Of a stretch of 64,000 bases of DNA, positions 10,776 through 23,063 are shown piece after piece (position 1 is the first letter of the stretch; each line of letters begins with the position of its first letter). A program made the translations under genes and the position numbers. This DNA is from Bryoerythrophyllum caledonicum (lineage: Eukaryota; Streptophyta; Bryopsida; Pottiales; Pottiaceae). Below the pieces are notes generated by a model. The model was given only the letters and a program-made list of their open reading frames with translations, searched no databases and was not told the origin of the DNA. The DNA lies in the NCBI GenBank assembly GCA_963971425.1, contig OZ020516.1, positions 11,954,593 to 12,018,592 on the forward strand, in the 5' to 3' direction.

Positions 10776-13700
10776 ATGGAGTTCCTCGATCTGAATCTCC
10801 TGCCGCCGGTCTTCCCAGGTGTGGATGCAAGTGAGGTACCAGTTCGGAGTGGAGCCGATAACGGGGTGGCAGCGAGAGGATGGAGGCGGCAGGGTCGAAA
10901 AAAGCCTGCTGGTGTGCGTGAGGAGGGTGTGCAAGATCTAGATACAGCTATCCGAGAAGGCCCGCACGCTCGGTACCTCATGAAGCATGGTCACAAGGTT
11001 CTTAGGATTCGTGATGCATTACATAAGCCTCCACCTGGTTTGCTAACTTGGAAAGATCTGAGGTGGAATATTGAGGCCGAGAGGGAGACGAAGTCCGCTA
11101 TTGATGACCTCCATGGTCTTCCTGATCATGACCCCGGTGAGGGAAAGCAATCGAAGCTTATCGCCTACATTCCATGGGATAGAGTAATGGATTTCGTGAA
11201 CGGTGAGCAATCAGGTCGAAAGGACGTCGAGACCACATTCGTGCGGGATAAATTCGACCTCACGAACGTGGGAGATAAGACCCACTATCGCTGGAACTGC
11301 CCCATCGAGCTTCAACGGTAAGATGGTCATTGCTGTTACGAGGGTTACTGTCATATCGTCTACTGCGTACTGTATCCATCACTAAAAGTTCTCGGCTGTC
11401 GTTGCAGATGGCGTTGTCAATACGGTCCCCAAGACAATAGAGACAAGATCGACGATATCACTCCCGATATGGCACCCACAGCACGACGATACAATCGGAA
11501 AGAAAAACAGATATACTCAGGACGTGGTCAGAAAGGCCCTCGTGCTACTGACGCGAAGGAGGGAGGGTCTATGAAGGTGGGCTGCCAATGTAGATTCTAT
11601 GTAAAGAGGTACTACTTTCTACCATCTATCGCCGAGATAGGGTACTTCTGCAAAGATCACGTTGATAGAGAGGGCATTATCGTTCACGATAAGGTAAACA
11701 TCACCAGGGGGAGACTCAGATTCCGAAAGTGCATATCGGAGGAGGTTAGAGATTGGGTTCTACGGCAGTACGACGAGCTCGTTCCTATGGAATCGATTAA
11801 ACTAAAGCATCAGAGGTTGGTACTCAAAGGACGCGATGAGGGCACGCTCACACCTTCTCGGGATTGTTTCCTGAGCATGGAGGATATTCGGAACATTTGT
11901 GGCGTCCGTGCGCAAGAACTCTACATGAAGCACCATAATGATGCCGAGAGTGTTAGAATGTGGGTACGAGAGAATCGAGAGATGGTATTCTACTACCAGG
12001 ATCCGGGGACTAAGATAGAAGGGGTCCTGAACTTTGACAACGTGCCCTTCGTAATAGGGATTCAGACCCCCTTTCAGCTGCGGATGATGCTCAACTATGG
12101 GCACGATAGCATTATTGCGATAGACGGGACCTTCGCTACAAACAACAAGAAGGTATGTGCCTTTACGATTCGCTCTGAATGTGTCTACTCATCCTATCTA
12201 CGAACTTCTGCTACATCGATTCGTATCTTCTAGTACTAATATTTCCTATTGTTTACAGTACCCTCTATTCACGATGATGGTGTTCGACGACTGGAGGAAT
12301 GGCGTGCCCGTCGCCTTTATAATCACCGCGAGATCAAAACAAAGTGATCTAGTGCCTTGGATGCACGCTCTAAAAGAGAAGCTAGAGCAAATCAACCCAA
12401 GATGGAGACCTACAACATTCGTACTCGACGACGCCGATAACGAGATCAACTCACTCCGGTAAGAAACTATAGAGACTCACAGAATACCCCCTCTGGTTTC
12501 ATATCTTGCCTTTTGTACGTCAGGTTCAGGTCGGGATGATCCGACATATCGGCGTTCCGGCTTTCTCGTATCGTGCCGGGTTATCTGATGGGTTATCGTG
12601 TTTTTACTTATCGCAGGGAAGTTTGGCCTCGGTCGTTTCTGTTCCTATGCTTGTGGCACGTGCGTCGAGCCTGGCAAAAGAACGCTTGTGCGAAGTTGAA
12701 AGACATGGAGACGAGAGCTGCTGCATTGCGTACTGTAGGGGATCTTATGTACATGTCGGAGACACCAAGTGATTGCGATGACCCTGCTCCGAGAGGACCT
12801 CCTACGAGGATCTGGACGTTGTTAGAGTGGATTCAACACGTCTATATGGAGGCAAAGGCACGCATTCCAGATGCAAAGGAGTACTGGAAGTATTTTGACA
12901 AGGAATGGATGCCGAAAATCCATATGTGGATAGTGGGAGACAGAAAGATCCCTCATGCGGGCCAGGATACCACAGCTGCGATAGAGTCATTCCATTCGAA
13001 CATGAAATCCGTCTTGCGACAGTCGAAAAGGAAGCTTATCAGCCGACAGATGGATTGGCTTATCTATGAGCTCACTGGGAATGTCATTGAGAAATATGAC
13101 TACACCGACTGGAGTAAACAGAACGGGTTCGTGAAGAACAAGAAGCTGAGGCAGATTATGGTAAACTCCATTATTCAAGCCAATTCGATCCCAAACGAGA
13201 ACGTCGTATTGCCAATGTATATTGGAGGACCGGCTTTGGTTAGGTCTTCGAAACGAGGTCACATTGCGTACGCTGTATACAATCCCTGCACAGAGTGGGC
13301 CGTCTGCGAGTGTGTGTATTCCCAGAAAGGGAACATCTGCAAGCATCAAGTTAAAGTACTCGAGTTAACGAGACCCGACCTCGCCTCGGGCAAGATTGCC
13401 CGATACCTCGGCTCTCTACGCGGCACGGCCCAAGGAGGTATGACAAATCTCCTGCTCTCCAACGACCAGAGATCGGAAATCCTACGGCCTGTTCTCGATA
13501 TCGACGCCAACGATATCTTGCCTTCAAGATCATGTGACCGAGATGTATGTTTCGAGACATCGCCAACACGAGAACTGGGAAGTGTGTGGTCAGATGACTT
13601 CGACCGCATGCACCAACTCATTTTGAAGCTCCTCGATAAGGCGTATCGGCAACCGATACTGGCGCGGCACTTGGACGCCGGGTTACGAAGTATGGATGCG

Positions 13701-13883
13701 ACATTGTCCAGAATCGAGGCAGATATTGATGCCGGCATGCTTCATCCACTGCTGCAGATTGCTCATTCCCTCCCTTGTAACCGAGACGGGCTCGGAATGA
13801 GGCTTCAAAGACTGCGCGATTTCTTAGATTCGCGAGGTTACCGACATTCCTCGGCTCGTGCTCCCGAGAACCTTACGCAGTAA
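10776..13883 (+). CDS. MULE transposase with SWIM zinc finger, four exons
   Basis: The CDS is join(10776..11317,11408..12152,12259..12458,12617..13883), 917 aa, with a consistent frame across three GT-AG introns. It is the DDE-type recombinase that cuts and inserts the element. After an N-terminal Cys/His region (RWRCQYGP, then KVGCQCRFYVK and YFCKDH) the catalytic core follows. The first Asp lies in IIAIDGTF (about 420), the second in FVLDDADNE (about 486), the C/H motif in LCLWHVRRAW (about 505-515) and the Glu in TTAAIESFHS (619). A SWIM finger CxC-x8-CxH lies at 726-739. The third intron's acceptor is placed at 12616 because the nearer AGs at about 12525-12531 lead straight into a stop. 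No internal stop is present, so the protein looks intact. Confidence 0.93.
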
Positions 13884-14330
13884 GCATAGCCAATAGGCTA
13901 TATTCTTAATTTAGAGATCCGATAACGCCACCGCGTTATCGGGTTGCCATATTGTGGTCCATCGTCCTCTCCTACATATGTTCATCTTATCGGAAGAGGT
14001 ATACTGCTCTCGCTCCTATAGTTCTTATCGCGGGAGGTATAGTCCTCGACAGGATACAAACAGGATTGGTAGGACAAATACACATTATTATGCATAGATA
14101 AACGATAGCCAGGATAGATAGACATCTTCGCGATCATTTCATTACCAACACATTCTTGTACATAATGGAATGTACAGTACAGATTCGTCCGGTATTTGAT
14201 CGGAAAATGAATGTATACACACCTATCGTCGGACGATATGTCTGAGCCTAACCTATCGTACATATAAAATACAAGAAGAAGAAGCTCTGAGCCTACTTCT
14301 TCTTCGGCTTTCTCTTCGTGCCCGGCTTCT
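13884..14330. other. Convergent 3' spacer between the two MULE-1 genes
   Basis: Both genes end here tail to tail. The spacer holds no ORF of note, several TATCG/CGATA words and presumably both 3' UTRs. Confidence 0.6.
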
Positions 14331-17300
14331 TCACCCCTTCCCTAGGTGCTTCGCCGAAGGCTGCCTCACACGACATCCCTTGAGCTGCAATGCTATGGTC
14401 TTCTCGATACCCAAGTCAACAGCAGCCCTCGTCGTATTCCTCCTTCCTGTTTCCGGGCTCATCTCCATGGTTTCATCATCGCCCTCCATGTTCTCGCTGG
14501 CGAGAACATATGCCTGTACAGGACTCCAGACATCAACTGTAGGCTTAGAAAACACATTGGGCGGGGAAATAAGCTCGAGATAGAACGCCTGAACTAACCA
14601 CAGTCGCGCTTTTGACCCCGCCCAGTCCTGCCATTTGTGGTTCTGCAGCAAATCCGGATCGGACACTGGACTACTCCCACGTATGACGAGGTACTGCCAG
14701 AATGCCAAGCACGACACGTAACCGCACTCCCACGACAACGCTTGCTTTGGAATCGGCAACCTCTTCACCTTCCGTCCTTGCCACTTCCTCCACATGGCCG
14801 ACTTAGGTGAAACACCCCTCGCCATCGCCCACGCCATGTGCAACACAAACGCGAAGTTGCCCGCTCGCTCGTCCCGGTGCATATTCAACGTGTCGAATTG
14901 TATCGTCTGGGAGTCCTCCACGACAAATATACTCCAGTGACCCATGTTCTGGTAGGGCACCACTAGTGTGTCCTCGAGTCGAGATACGGTACGCACGGTA
15001 CGATAGATGTAATACACGACTTCGTCCCATGTGCTTGCGTCATCGATTTTCGACTGCATGCAATTGGACATCCAGTTGTGAGTCAACGCGTAGTGCCGTC
15101 GTACCTCCGGGTCAGCGCGGTATACGATATGCCGGAGTAGGAAGTCCATAAGAGAGCCGTCGAGCTCTCGCCGGTCCTGGAGAATGCAGCCCCAGTCGGC
15201 ACGATTATGCGATATGGTAACAGCTTTCCTCTTGTCCGGGCCGAAGACGAGCATATCGTCTACAATGTCATCGAGTTTCTTGCCAGGGGGTCTGCGGGAC
15301 AGAAATGACACTGTGAGTTAGCAAACGATACGTGCATTTGTACAGTACAAGTCATATCGTATTAAGGGGTTATCGTTCACAAGATATCGAACATGAACTA
15401 TACTTGAGGAAGCAAATCGGAAAGTATCGGACGATAAGAGTAAAAAAACTAAACCTGTGCTTCAGAAGCTCGACGATAAGACCCAAACTTTGCTCGACCA
15501 GCTCCGGAGAGTGACTTGCTGCCTCGAAGCATAGAGTGGGCTCTCTATTCCAGTCGGGCATCCGAGACGTGCAGATGTGGCGGTTCTCGGGCAACATACA
15601 CTCATACGGGGGTGGATTATCAGGGACGCGTTTTGCGAGCGATTCCAGAAGTCCTGGATGATACACAATGGACTCCCTCTTCTCCATCACGCCCTCGATG
15701 ACTTGCGCTAGAGTTCGCTCTCTCCATTGTTCCGATAACCCGTCCTACAAAAACACAGAATCTATAGTCGTTAGGGGCGTAGTCTCTATGACACGGATTC
15801 GAGGGGAAGCAAACAACATAGCATACATAGGCGGATATCGCGATAGGTTAAAAGGACGGTTTTGTCTATTTATTCCCTCGGCAACCTTCACGGCTCGTTG
15901 TGTTCTTACCCCGTGTAATAATCGTAAGTCCTCGGGGGTTCGGTTCCCGTGTAGGTTTAGCAACCCATCTCCAAGCGTGAGGTCAGCCATTACCTGGGTC
16001 CATCCGAGAGGCGTTTCGTCCCCGTCGTCCGCCACAACAAGCTCCGATGGCGTTGCCGCTCCTTCTTCAGGTACGGTAGGCTCCGAAGGCATTGCCGCTT
16101 CTTCTTCAGACACAATAGGCTCCGATGGCTGCGAATCCCTCTCAACGATAGGCGGATCGTTGTTTTCCTTAGCCCGACATTCCTTCTCGGCTTCGATAGG
16201 AACCGGGACCATGTAAGAAGCGACGCCTGACATATCGCCTTCGGCAGTAGCACCGCCTGCAGATGTAGTGCGCCGGTCCGCTAGGTTCTCAACTTCCTGG
16301 CTGACCTCGGCGTTGTCAGGTGTGACATCGGCTTCTCGCTCCTCGCTCCCACGGCTTAAATTCGGGACGTTATCGAACCCGGGGTCGGGGATACTGGCAT
16401 CTCCTTCGTTACCCGAGATCTCCTCCCTCTCGGAGTCGACGTCCATCGTCTCCTCCCCCTCCCGAGATGCAGCTTCTGAAGGACTCTCATCTTTCTTATC
16501 GCCGACGTCCTCCACCACGATATGCGGCGGGAGAGAGACCTTCTCTACGTGCTCCCTTCTTTGAGCAGGTTCTCGTCGCTCTCCGAGCCCAATCGGAGTT
16601 CCCTCGTGGACGGCGATAAGAGCCTGGGCACCCTCGATGTCTCGAGTATTCCGAGAAGAATCCTCCGTGACGTCTTCGGATCGAATACGTGACACCGATG
16701 CTGCGCATTGCTTCCGGCAGAAACTTGTTATCGCCGTGAGACAAGCCTGCATCTCGGGCCCGTCATGGACTCCGATAAGGTGACCACCTACCATATCTGT
16801 ACACACGTGACAGTGGATAAACATAAGTACTCACACACGATATGCATAAAATTGTAAGTGAAGATCGTAAACGATGTGGCGGACGGCTTACTCGATCCAC
16901 TGCCGACATATAGTAAGTCGATGTCTTCCCGAAACAGGCATTGCTCTTCGAGAAGCTCCCATGGCATGTACGACGCCAGATCGGTTTGACACCACCTCAG
17001 CTCAAACTGGACCTCGTGTCTACAGGCCATGTCGATGACTGTCCGCGCTCTTACGTAATGGGTGAACTGTATTACAGCTCTGCCGCATTCACGCGCTTCG
17101 TTAACGAGCATCTGATGGAGTTTTACCACCTCCGGATCTTCATCCGCGTACTCCACATGCCCGAAGAGAAACCTCCCTAGCTTCTCGTACAGAAATAATG
17201 CGCCATCCCAAGGCGAATGTGCGTTATCGGAGTTCCTATCAATCATCAGCGGCGTCATTCGCGCGTGGGGATGGCACATATTTGTTCCACTGCAATTCAA

Positions 17301-19494
17301 ACAACAGTCAGCCGATAACTCATAAGCGATACCTCCAATCCAGTAGTTGTTAAAACGACAAAAAACTCTGAACTGGAACGAGAATCCGATAGCATTGAAG
17401 CCCTAAAATAGCTGGTAAAATAGATGACGATAATAGAGGGGGGACAAACCGGTTACTGAAACCGTTGGCGATAAACCAGCACTTCAGGAGCCTCGCTTCT
17501 CGTGGAGGACGCATGGGATCGATACTTGCTGCCTTCAAGATCGATAACACCACTCTCGCCTCTTCGGAGTTGTGTTTCCATGGCATGGGCGGCAAGAGCT
17601 CGCGAATGAAGGGGTTATCGGCGCAGAAGTGGAACAGGAGATTGTAGTCCCACACCAAGGCCTCCCATTCCACAGACCGCTCCTTGTCGTAGGAGGCAAT
17701 TCGAGAGACCAGTTCGGCCTCGCGGTCTTGTTGGATCCTGGCGGCCCTAGCTCTTCCCGAGACCTCCCATTCTTGCGCCTCCTTCTCTCGTTGAAGAAAT
17801 AGCCACGTCTCCCTCACAGTTGCAACCCACCGAATTCTCAGCTTCTCGCTCCACGGAAACTGCGCCAGCTCCACGATAGGCTTGCACTCATGTAGCTCGT
17901 CGGTGGAGATGGCTTGCGTGCAGAACGCTTGCCCGATAGCAGACGTAAAACGCCACTGCCCTTGCGCCACAACGTCCTGCATCATCTGAAGTAGATGATC
18001 CTCGGACGATATGCTGCGACGCTCCTCTTCAGACAGCAAACCATTCTTCATGAGAATCCACAAAGGGGTTCGGGTTCGCCTCACTGGAGGTATGTCGGTT
18101 TGGATGGACGCCGCGTACTTTTCGTCCACGTCGAGACGAATGCGCTCTATTTCGCGAATGCGCATTTCCTCCAATTCCCGCGCCCTGGCTTCTCTGTCCG
18201 GGTTACTGTACCTCGGCCTAGCGCCCCCCGCAAGGTATTGTCTGATACTTAACCTCTCGTCGGAGATATCGGCGAGAGTCGCGCTAGGTCCATCGTCCCT
18301 CCGCACCACCTTGTACTGTTCGCGCACTTCCGCTGCATTCCCTACGGAATATGGATCGTCTTCTCCATGGAAATTCGGGGCAGTGATGCTGTCAAAGGGA
18401 CACATCGCACGCGCAGTAAAGTTCGGTTTGGGGCTCCTCGCACGCCGAGAGGATGTTGCAACCTCCTGGCCTATCGTAGGCCTCTTCTCGACGTTCCCGG
18501 AGCTGCATTGCCCACCCTTCGCCGTCGCTGGATGCCTGACCGGGATCGTTTCATTGGGACGCGCATCGGTATCTTCGCGCGCCTCAGAGGATTCGCTATC
18601 CTCTCGCGACCCGTCCTGGTCCTCCTCATCCGATGTGGTCGTATCGGACGGGGGCTGTGCATGCACTGCTCTCGATGCCCGAGAGGACGATGCACCTCGC
18701 TTTATCGAGTGCATGTCCCGACCACGAGCACTTGATGTAACAATCGCCTGGCTTATCGGGGCTCTGGAAGCGACATTCCCGGAAACGAAGTGCCCACTTT
18801 CCGATGTCGCTGGAACGCTGTAGGCGACGATGTCCATGGGCCTAGCATCGACATCTTCGCGGTCCTCAGACCTATCGCCATCCTCGCCCGCCTCGTACTA
18901 ATCGTCGTCATCCGATGACGACTCCTCGTCATCGGCTTCCAATCGAACTGCTCTCGATGCCCGAGAAGACGACGCACCTCGCTTTCTTGCGCGCGTGTCC
19001 CGAGATCCAGTCCCGGCCGCTCTCTTCCCGCCGCCTCTCGGCTTCATGCTAGCCCTATCGAGTGGGACGATATGCTGGAAAGTAGCAATGACGTCGTCCA
19101 CTGTTGTAGAATCCACCATCTTCTATATGAATTGAGGTTGATTCTTGATGTCGAGGTTCGGATAAGCAGGCATTTTCCTGTTAGGTCGCCCAGGGCACTT
19201 CGCGTGATTCAGGTGCAGATTGATCCTATGTTTCTGCCCGACCTCCTTGCAATACGGACAGTGAAAAGCTTTCTTCTCCGGAGACAGTTCACTGGTCTTG
19301 TAAATCTGCGAGTCTGGCCCGTGCATCGCCAGAATCATTCTCCTGGCCGTGAGAGGATCCCAGCTGTCTTGCCAGTAATGCCCCTCCACCTTGAAAACTT
19401 GCTCTATCCTCTTCAGCCTATCGTTGTACTTCGGGTGGGTGGGAACAGCCTCCACCCCTCTCGGTAACTCACTGACGCAGTTGCATCTCGGCAT
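14331..19494 (-). pseudogene. Long MULE-1 accessory gene ending in a ULP1/C48 cysteine protease; two in-frame TAG codons
   Basis: Joined as complement(14331..15291,15455..15744,15910..16796,16892..17289,17450..19494), the five exons give one frame of 1,526 codons with good GT-AG sites at every junction. The N-terminus has a possible zinc finger (HCPYCKEVGQKHRINLHLNH), followed by an acidic, Ser-rich duplicated region, a charged middle and a second acidic stretch. The last exon is a ULP1-like (SUMO-protease family C48) domain with His in NMGHWSIFV (about 1325), Asp in IQFDTLN (1340), Gln and Cys in PKQALSWECGY (1390, 1396), so the active site is complete. TAG codons at 19123-19125 and 18898-18900 interrupt the frame. 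The first could instead be a real stop, with a new ATG three bases on, giving two genes. The second aligns with a CAG in the duplicated unit and looks like a recent C-to-T nonsense change. A splice-like acceptor precedes the start, suggesting a 5' UTR intron. Confidence 0.8.
18424..18987 (-). repeat. Internal duplication of about 282 bp (94 codons) in the ULP1 gene
   Basis: Two adjacent units both start KRGASSSRASRAV and share DARP, SGNV and a closing basic segment in the same order. Unit 1 is about 18987-18706 and unit 2 about 18705-18424. The TAG at 18898-18900 falls in unit 1. Confidence 0.8.
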
Positions 19495-20398
19495 TTTTGC
19501 AGACCTACAGCATACAGAGCAAATCAGTCATGAAACTTATTATGAAACGTGGTACATGAGAAGCTATAAACCCTAAACCAAAACCGAGAAGTTAAAGCCT
19601 TTTAGTATTCCAAACGGTACCTCCCTTGGTACTCCTATCAGCGCGGCACTTGGAATTCCAATCGTTATCTCCTTTCGTACTCCAATCGACACAGTATATT
19701 CTATCATGAACTCCACGCTCACGCTTACTTACAACGTAAGAATAGAAAATCACCTGAGTGCCTTATCGTATACGGCTAAACAAATCCGACAGATCGCTAA
19801 ATCCCAAAATCCTTATCGTCTACAGATAAACTTCAGTATGATTCCAGAAAAACTAGTACTGAGAATATCGAGTTCCAGAAACCCTAACTATCAACTTCCT
19901 GCGTCCACTTCACAACTCGATATGAGCCTATAGGTTTACAAACTGAATGAGAGCGGGAGGGTTTGCATGCTTACCAGAAGGCGTCGTCGGAGATGGAAGA
20001 TGTCAAGGAATTCTCTGAGATCGAGCTCGCAAAAGAACAGCGCAAACGATAATAGCGAGTACAAACAAACGGGTTTGCAAATGAGAGAGAAAACGAGCCA
20101 ACAGCAGCCTTCGCCATTTGAACAACGCCGCCGGAACATTTGAAATTGATGGCGACAATGATGAGACTCTAATTCTCCTATCGAGACTACCAGCCGCCAA
20201 CCACAGAACTATAGCTATCAAAACCATCTCACGCTTTACCATGAGAGCACATCGCCTCGACCAAATCAAGAGACCGCCCTATCATTCAATCCGCGATAGC
20301 TCCATCGAAACCCTATGCAAAAAATGATTGCTTTCAGATTCAATCGATTTGGATTCCGGCTGATTGCAACCCTCCTGCGATGGATGATTGTGACCATC
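19495..20398 (-). promoter_or_regulatory. Leader and promoter region of the MULE-1 ULP1 gene
   Basis: Lies between the gene start and the right inverted repeat. It contains TATCG/CGATA words and a likely 3' splice site just before the start codon (GTAG before GTCTGCAAAA). No further coding frame stands out. Confidence 0.4.
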
Positions 20399-20711
20399 CC
20401 CGGATGATACTGGCTACTCGGCGGCGGAGGGCGGGTGGATGGGTCCCACCGGTACACGTGGGCGTGGATCCGTTCCTAGGCCGATAGCCGATATGGTGTT
20501 ATCGGGTCTCGGGGTCTGCGCCGATAGCAGGGGCGGGCAGGCGCTTATCGGGATGGATCGGGCAGGGATCTCGGAAAGGGCGAGAGGCGCTGGAAGGAAA
20601 AGACGCGGACAAGGGGGCGGAAAGATGCTTTTGGGGGACGGCCGCGGGAGACGGAAAGAAGACCAAAACAGGGCCTGACAGCCCGAACACGGATTGAACC
20701 TAGTGAGCGGG
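20399..20711 (-). repeat. Right terminal inverted repeat of MULE-1
   Basis: Reverse complement of 10331-10643 with two substitutions. It lies upstream of the minus-strand gene, so each gene is fed by one repeat. Confidence 0.95.
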
Positions 20712-20721
20712 TCTTTCCATA
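20712..20721. repeat. Right target-site duplication of MULE-1
   Basis: TCTTTCCATA, identical to 10321-10330. The next bases differ on the two sides, so the duplication is 10 bp. Confidence 0.95.
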
Positions 20722-21715
20722 TGCTGCAAATTTTGCATGTGTACGGACACTGACATTCAATGCTTATGTCATAAGATGTAAGATACCAACCAATCAACCC
20801 ACCTTTTGCATAAAAAATTACATGCATATCATGTTCTCAGTACTCTTTTGGAATGAAATTTCTAGACAATGATCATGAATTGGAACACTGTTGAACCATC
20901 ATGAGCGTACACTTTGAGAGTGCAACACCGAGCCAACAACTCTTGTATTCATGCAAAGGCTCAAATTTACCAACTTGAAAGCAGGACTTCAAGAGGTGTA
21001 AAAAGTGTGAGCATCATTATGCCACAAGCATACAATAGACAGGACATTGCAATTGCACCTGACTAGAGCTTCAAAAACTGCACATCAGACATAGAAGCGA
21101 TAAAACAGGAGAAAGAAAGTCTTCATAGCTGAAAGATAGTCTGCAGGAGGTTTTAATTTCCTACACATCATTCATGTTTGAAACTAAAACAAAGACCGAA
21201 GGGTTCATAACACTCCATAACCGGTGACATTTCCTCATAACATTCTAGAACCAATGCGAGGGCAGCCTTCCATGATTCCTAAACAGCAGTAATTCATTCA
21301 CCAACCTGTCACCCTAGTCCTATAGAAGACAGATGGTCTATGGAAGATTTTTCACCTTTACAGTGAACTGACCAAAAACACTCACCAAGCCATTCTGCAA
21401 GTGGAAGAGTAAAGCGAGTGGAAGAGGCTAAAGCAAGTGGATATCAAGAGGAGAACCAAATGTGTCACACCTCATTAGAAAAGGAAAACAATCAAAGAGG
21501 CCACACTAGGACTGGTTGCAATGAATCAATCCAGCAGCACAAAAGTGCAGATTTTCAAATGGAGAGAGACAAACGCAGGGAACCAAACAGTCAATACAGG
21601 AGCAACAGAGCGCAGGGAACGAAAGAATCAATCCACGAGCAGATTTATCAAGGACAGAGAGACAAACGCAGAGAACCAAAGCCGATGATAATTAAAGAGG
21701 GTAAAGGGGTACATT
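20722..21715. other. No gene seen; right end probably RPL19 3' UTR
   Basis: AT-rich sequence. The plus-strand open frame at 21418-21735 has no family resemblance and partly faces the RPL19 3' end. The 100-200 bases before 21716 are probably the RPL19 3' UTR. Confidence 0.4.
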
Positions 21716-23063
21716 TCACTTCTTTGACTTCTTGACAGGAGCAGCACTAACGGGAGCCTCGGCAGCAGGAGCAGGGGCAGCAGCCGCCTCAGGAATGCCC
21801 TGGGCCTGGCGCTCCTCCCTCCGTGCGATCTTGCGCTCCCTGGTGGCTTTGTTCTTGGCACGCCTGGCCTCGAACTGGTCCGAAAGAGTCTTCTCGCGCG
21901 CCTTCTCTGCCTTCGACTTGTGGATGCTCTCCATCAACACGCGCTTGTTCTTGAACACGTTACCCTTCACCTTCATGTACATGTCGTGGTACATGTGCTT
22001 GTCAATCTTCTTGGCATCGCGGTACTTGCGAAGAAGACGCCTCAGGACACGCATGCGGCGCAGCCACAACACCTGTAATCAACCATCACAAAAACATCCG
22101 TCCATTACTCGTGTAAATGCCAGAAGATTAATAAGACCAAATACCTCCCAAAAAACGGCAGTCGGTTTCCAGAACATGTAGCGTGTGTAACGAGAACTGA
22201 CACCACTAAAAACCATTGCGAAGGAGCCGTTTAAAAAAACCAGTAATCCATTACGGCTCCACATGAGCAACTTGAAGCCTTCACAAACACTATCAAAAAC
22301 TTCAGAACCTGTATTCATGGAAATTCAGACAATAACCGAGAAAGAAACCCAGGATAACAATCCCACCATCAAACCTCACATTAGCAAATCGTACCCTTCA
22401 CAACTAAAAATCCTACACTACCAGAAACTGCAAAACCTTACGCTGTAATCATGGAAAATCAGACAACGTCCTAAAAAGAAACCTCAAACGAGGCCACGAC
22501 AAAGAAAAAAAATCCTCACGAGCAGCTTGACGCATTTCACAGTCAAATTCCTATACCACTGCAAAAAATCACCCTATATTCATGAAATCTCAGACGACGG
22601 CCCAGGAAAAAACTCAGGACGTGCACAAACCCTAATCTCTAACAATGGACTTACAGCATCAGACGCTCACCGCAACTACCTCATGATTCAGACAGGTAAC
22701 CCTAAAAAGGGCACAAGACCTAAAAACTTAAAAGAAAGTAGTGAAAGCACGAAAGTACTTCAAACCCTAAAAAAAGCATGAGCTGACCTTGGTCGGGAGC
22801 CTGGCCTCGCGCGTCCCGCGGCGCTTGCCGTAGCCCGAGTGGCGGCCCTTGCGCTTGGCCTCGAGCGCACGGCGCGCGCGCGCGCGCGAGTGGATCTTCT
22901 GCGGCTTGCGGATGACGAAGCCGTCCTTGACGAGCTTGCGGATGTTCTGGCGGCTGTTAGCCATGGAAATCTCGTTCACCTCATTAGGGTCCAGCCACAC
23001 CTTGCGCTCGCCGCACTTGAGCACGGAAGCGGCCAGCCGCTTCTGCAGTTTGAGGGACACCAT
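21716..23063 (-). CDS. RPL19: 60S ribosomal protein L19 (eL19), two coding exons
   Basis: The CDS is complement(join(21716..22072,22788..23063)), 210 aa, the usual size for plant eL19. It is a structural protein of the cytosolic large ribosomal subunit with a long basic C-terminal helix. Exon 1 opens [18 protein letters not shown] and continues with [20 protein letters not shown] and [19 protein letters not shown]. Exon 2 continues with [20 protein letters not shown] and [19 protein letters not shown]. The C-terminus is the Ala/Pro-rich tail of plant homologues ending KKSKK. The 715-bp intron has GT at 22787-22786 and AG before 22072 and separates at a codon boundary. An in-frame ATG 13 codons upstream (23100-23102) exists, but MVSLKLQ is the conserved start. 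Confidence 0.97.

Larger units (their letters stand above)
10331..20711. mobile_element. MULE-1: complete Mutator-like element with transposase and ULP1-protease gene
   Basis: The 10,381-bp unit has 313-bp terminal inverted repeats (10331-10643 and 20399-20711) differing by eye at only 2 positions with no gaps. A perfect 10-bp direct repeat flanks it, inside the 8-11 bp range usual for Mutator elements. It holds two convergent genes: a MULE transposase (plus, 10776-13883) and a long gene ending in a ULP1-type protease (minus, 19494-14331). ULP1-bearing MULEs such as the Kaonashi type are known in plants. The interior is markedly richer in GC and in TATCG/CGATA than either flank. Near-identical repeats and an exact duplication indicate recent insertion. 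Confidence 0.95.

Noticed and set aside
12526..12616. Nearer splice acceptor for transposase intron 3
   Set aside because: Acceptors near 12525 and 12531 run into a TGA within five codons. The acceptor at 12616 restores the conserved VWP..LCLWHV sequence.
18011..18823. Plus-strand frame of 270 codons inside MULE-1
   Set aside because: Antisense to the ULP1 gene, Ser-rich and without motifs. The minus frame joins in phase to the protease exons.
18898..19125. Two in-frame TAG codons as evidence for TAG reassignment
   Set aside because: NF-YB in the same window ends in TAG at the expected place, and the 44752-44754 stop is also TAG. The standard code fits everything else.
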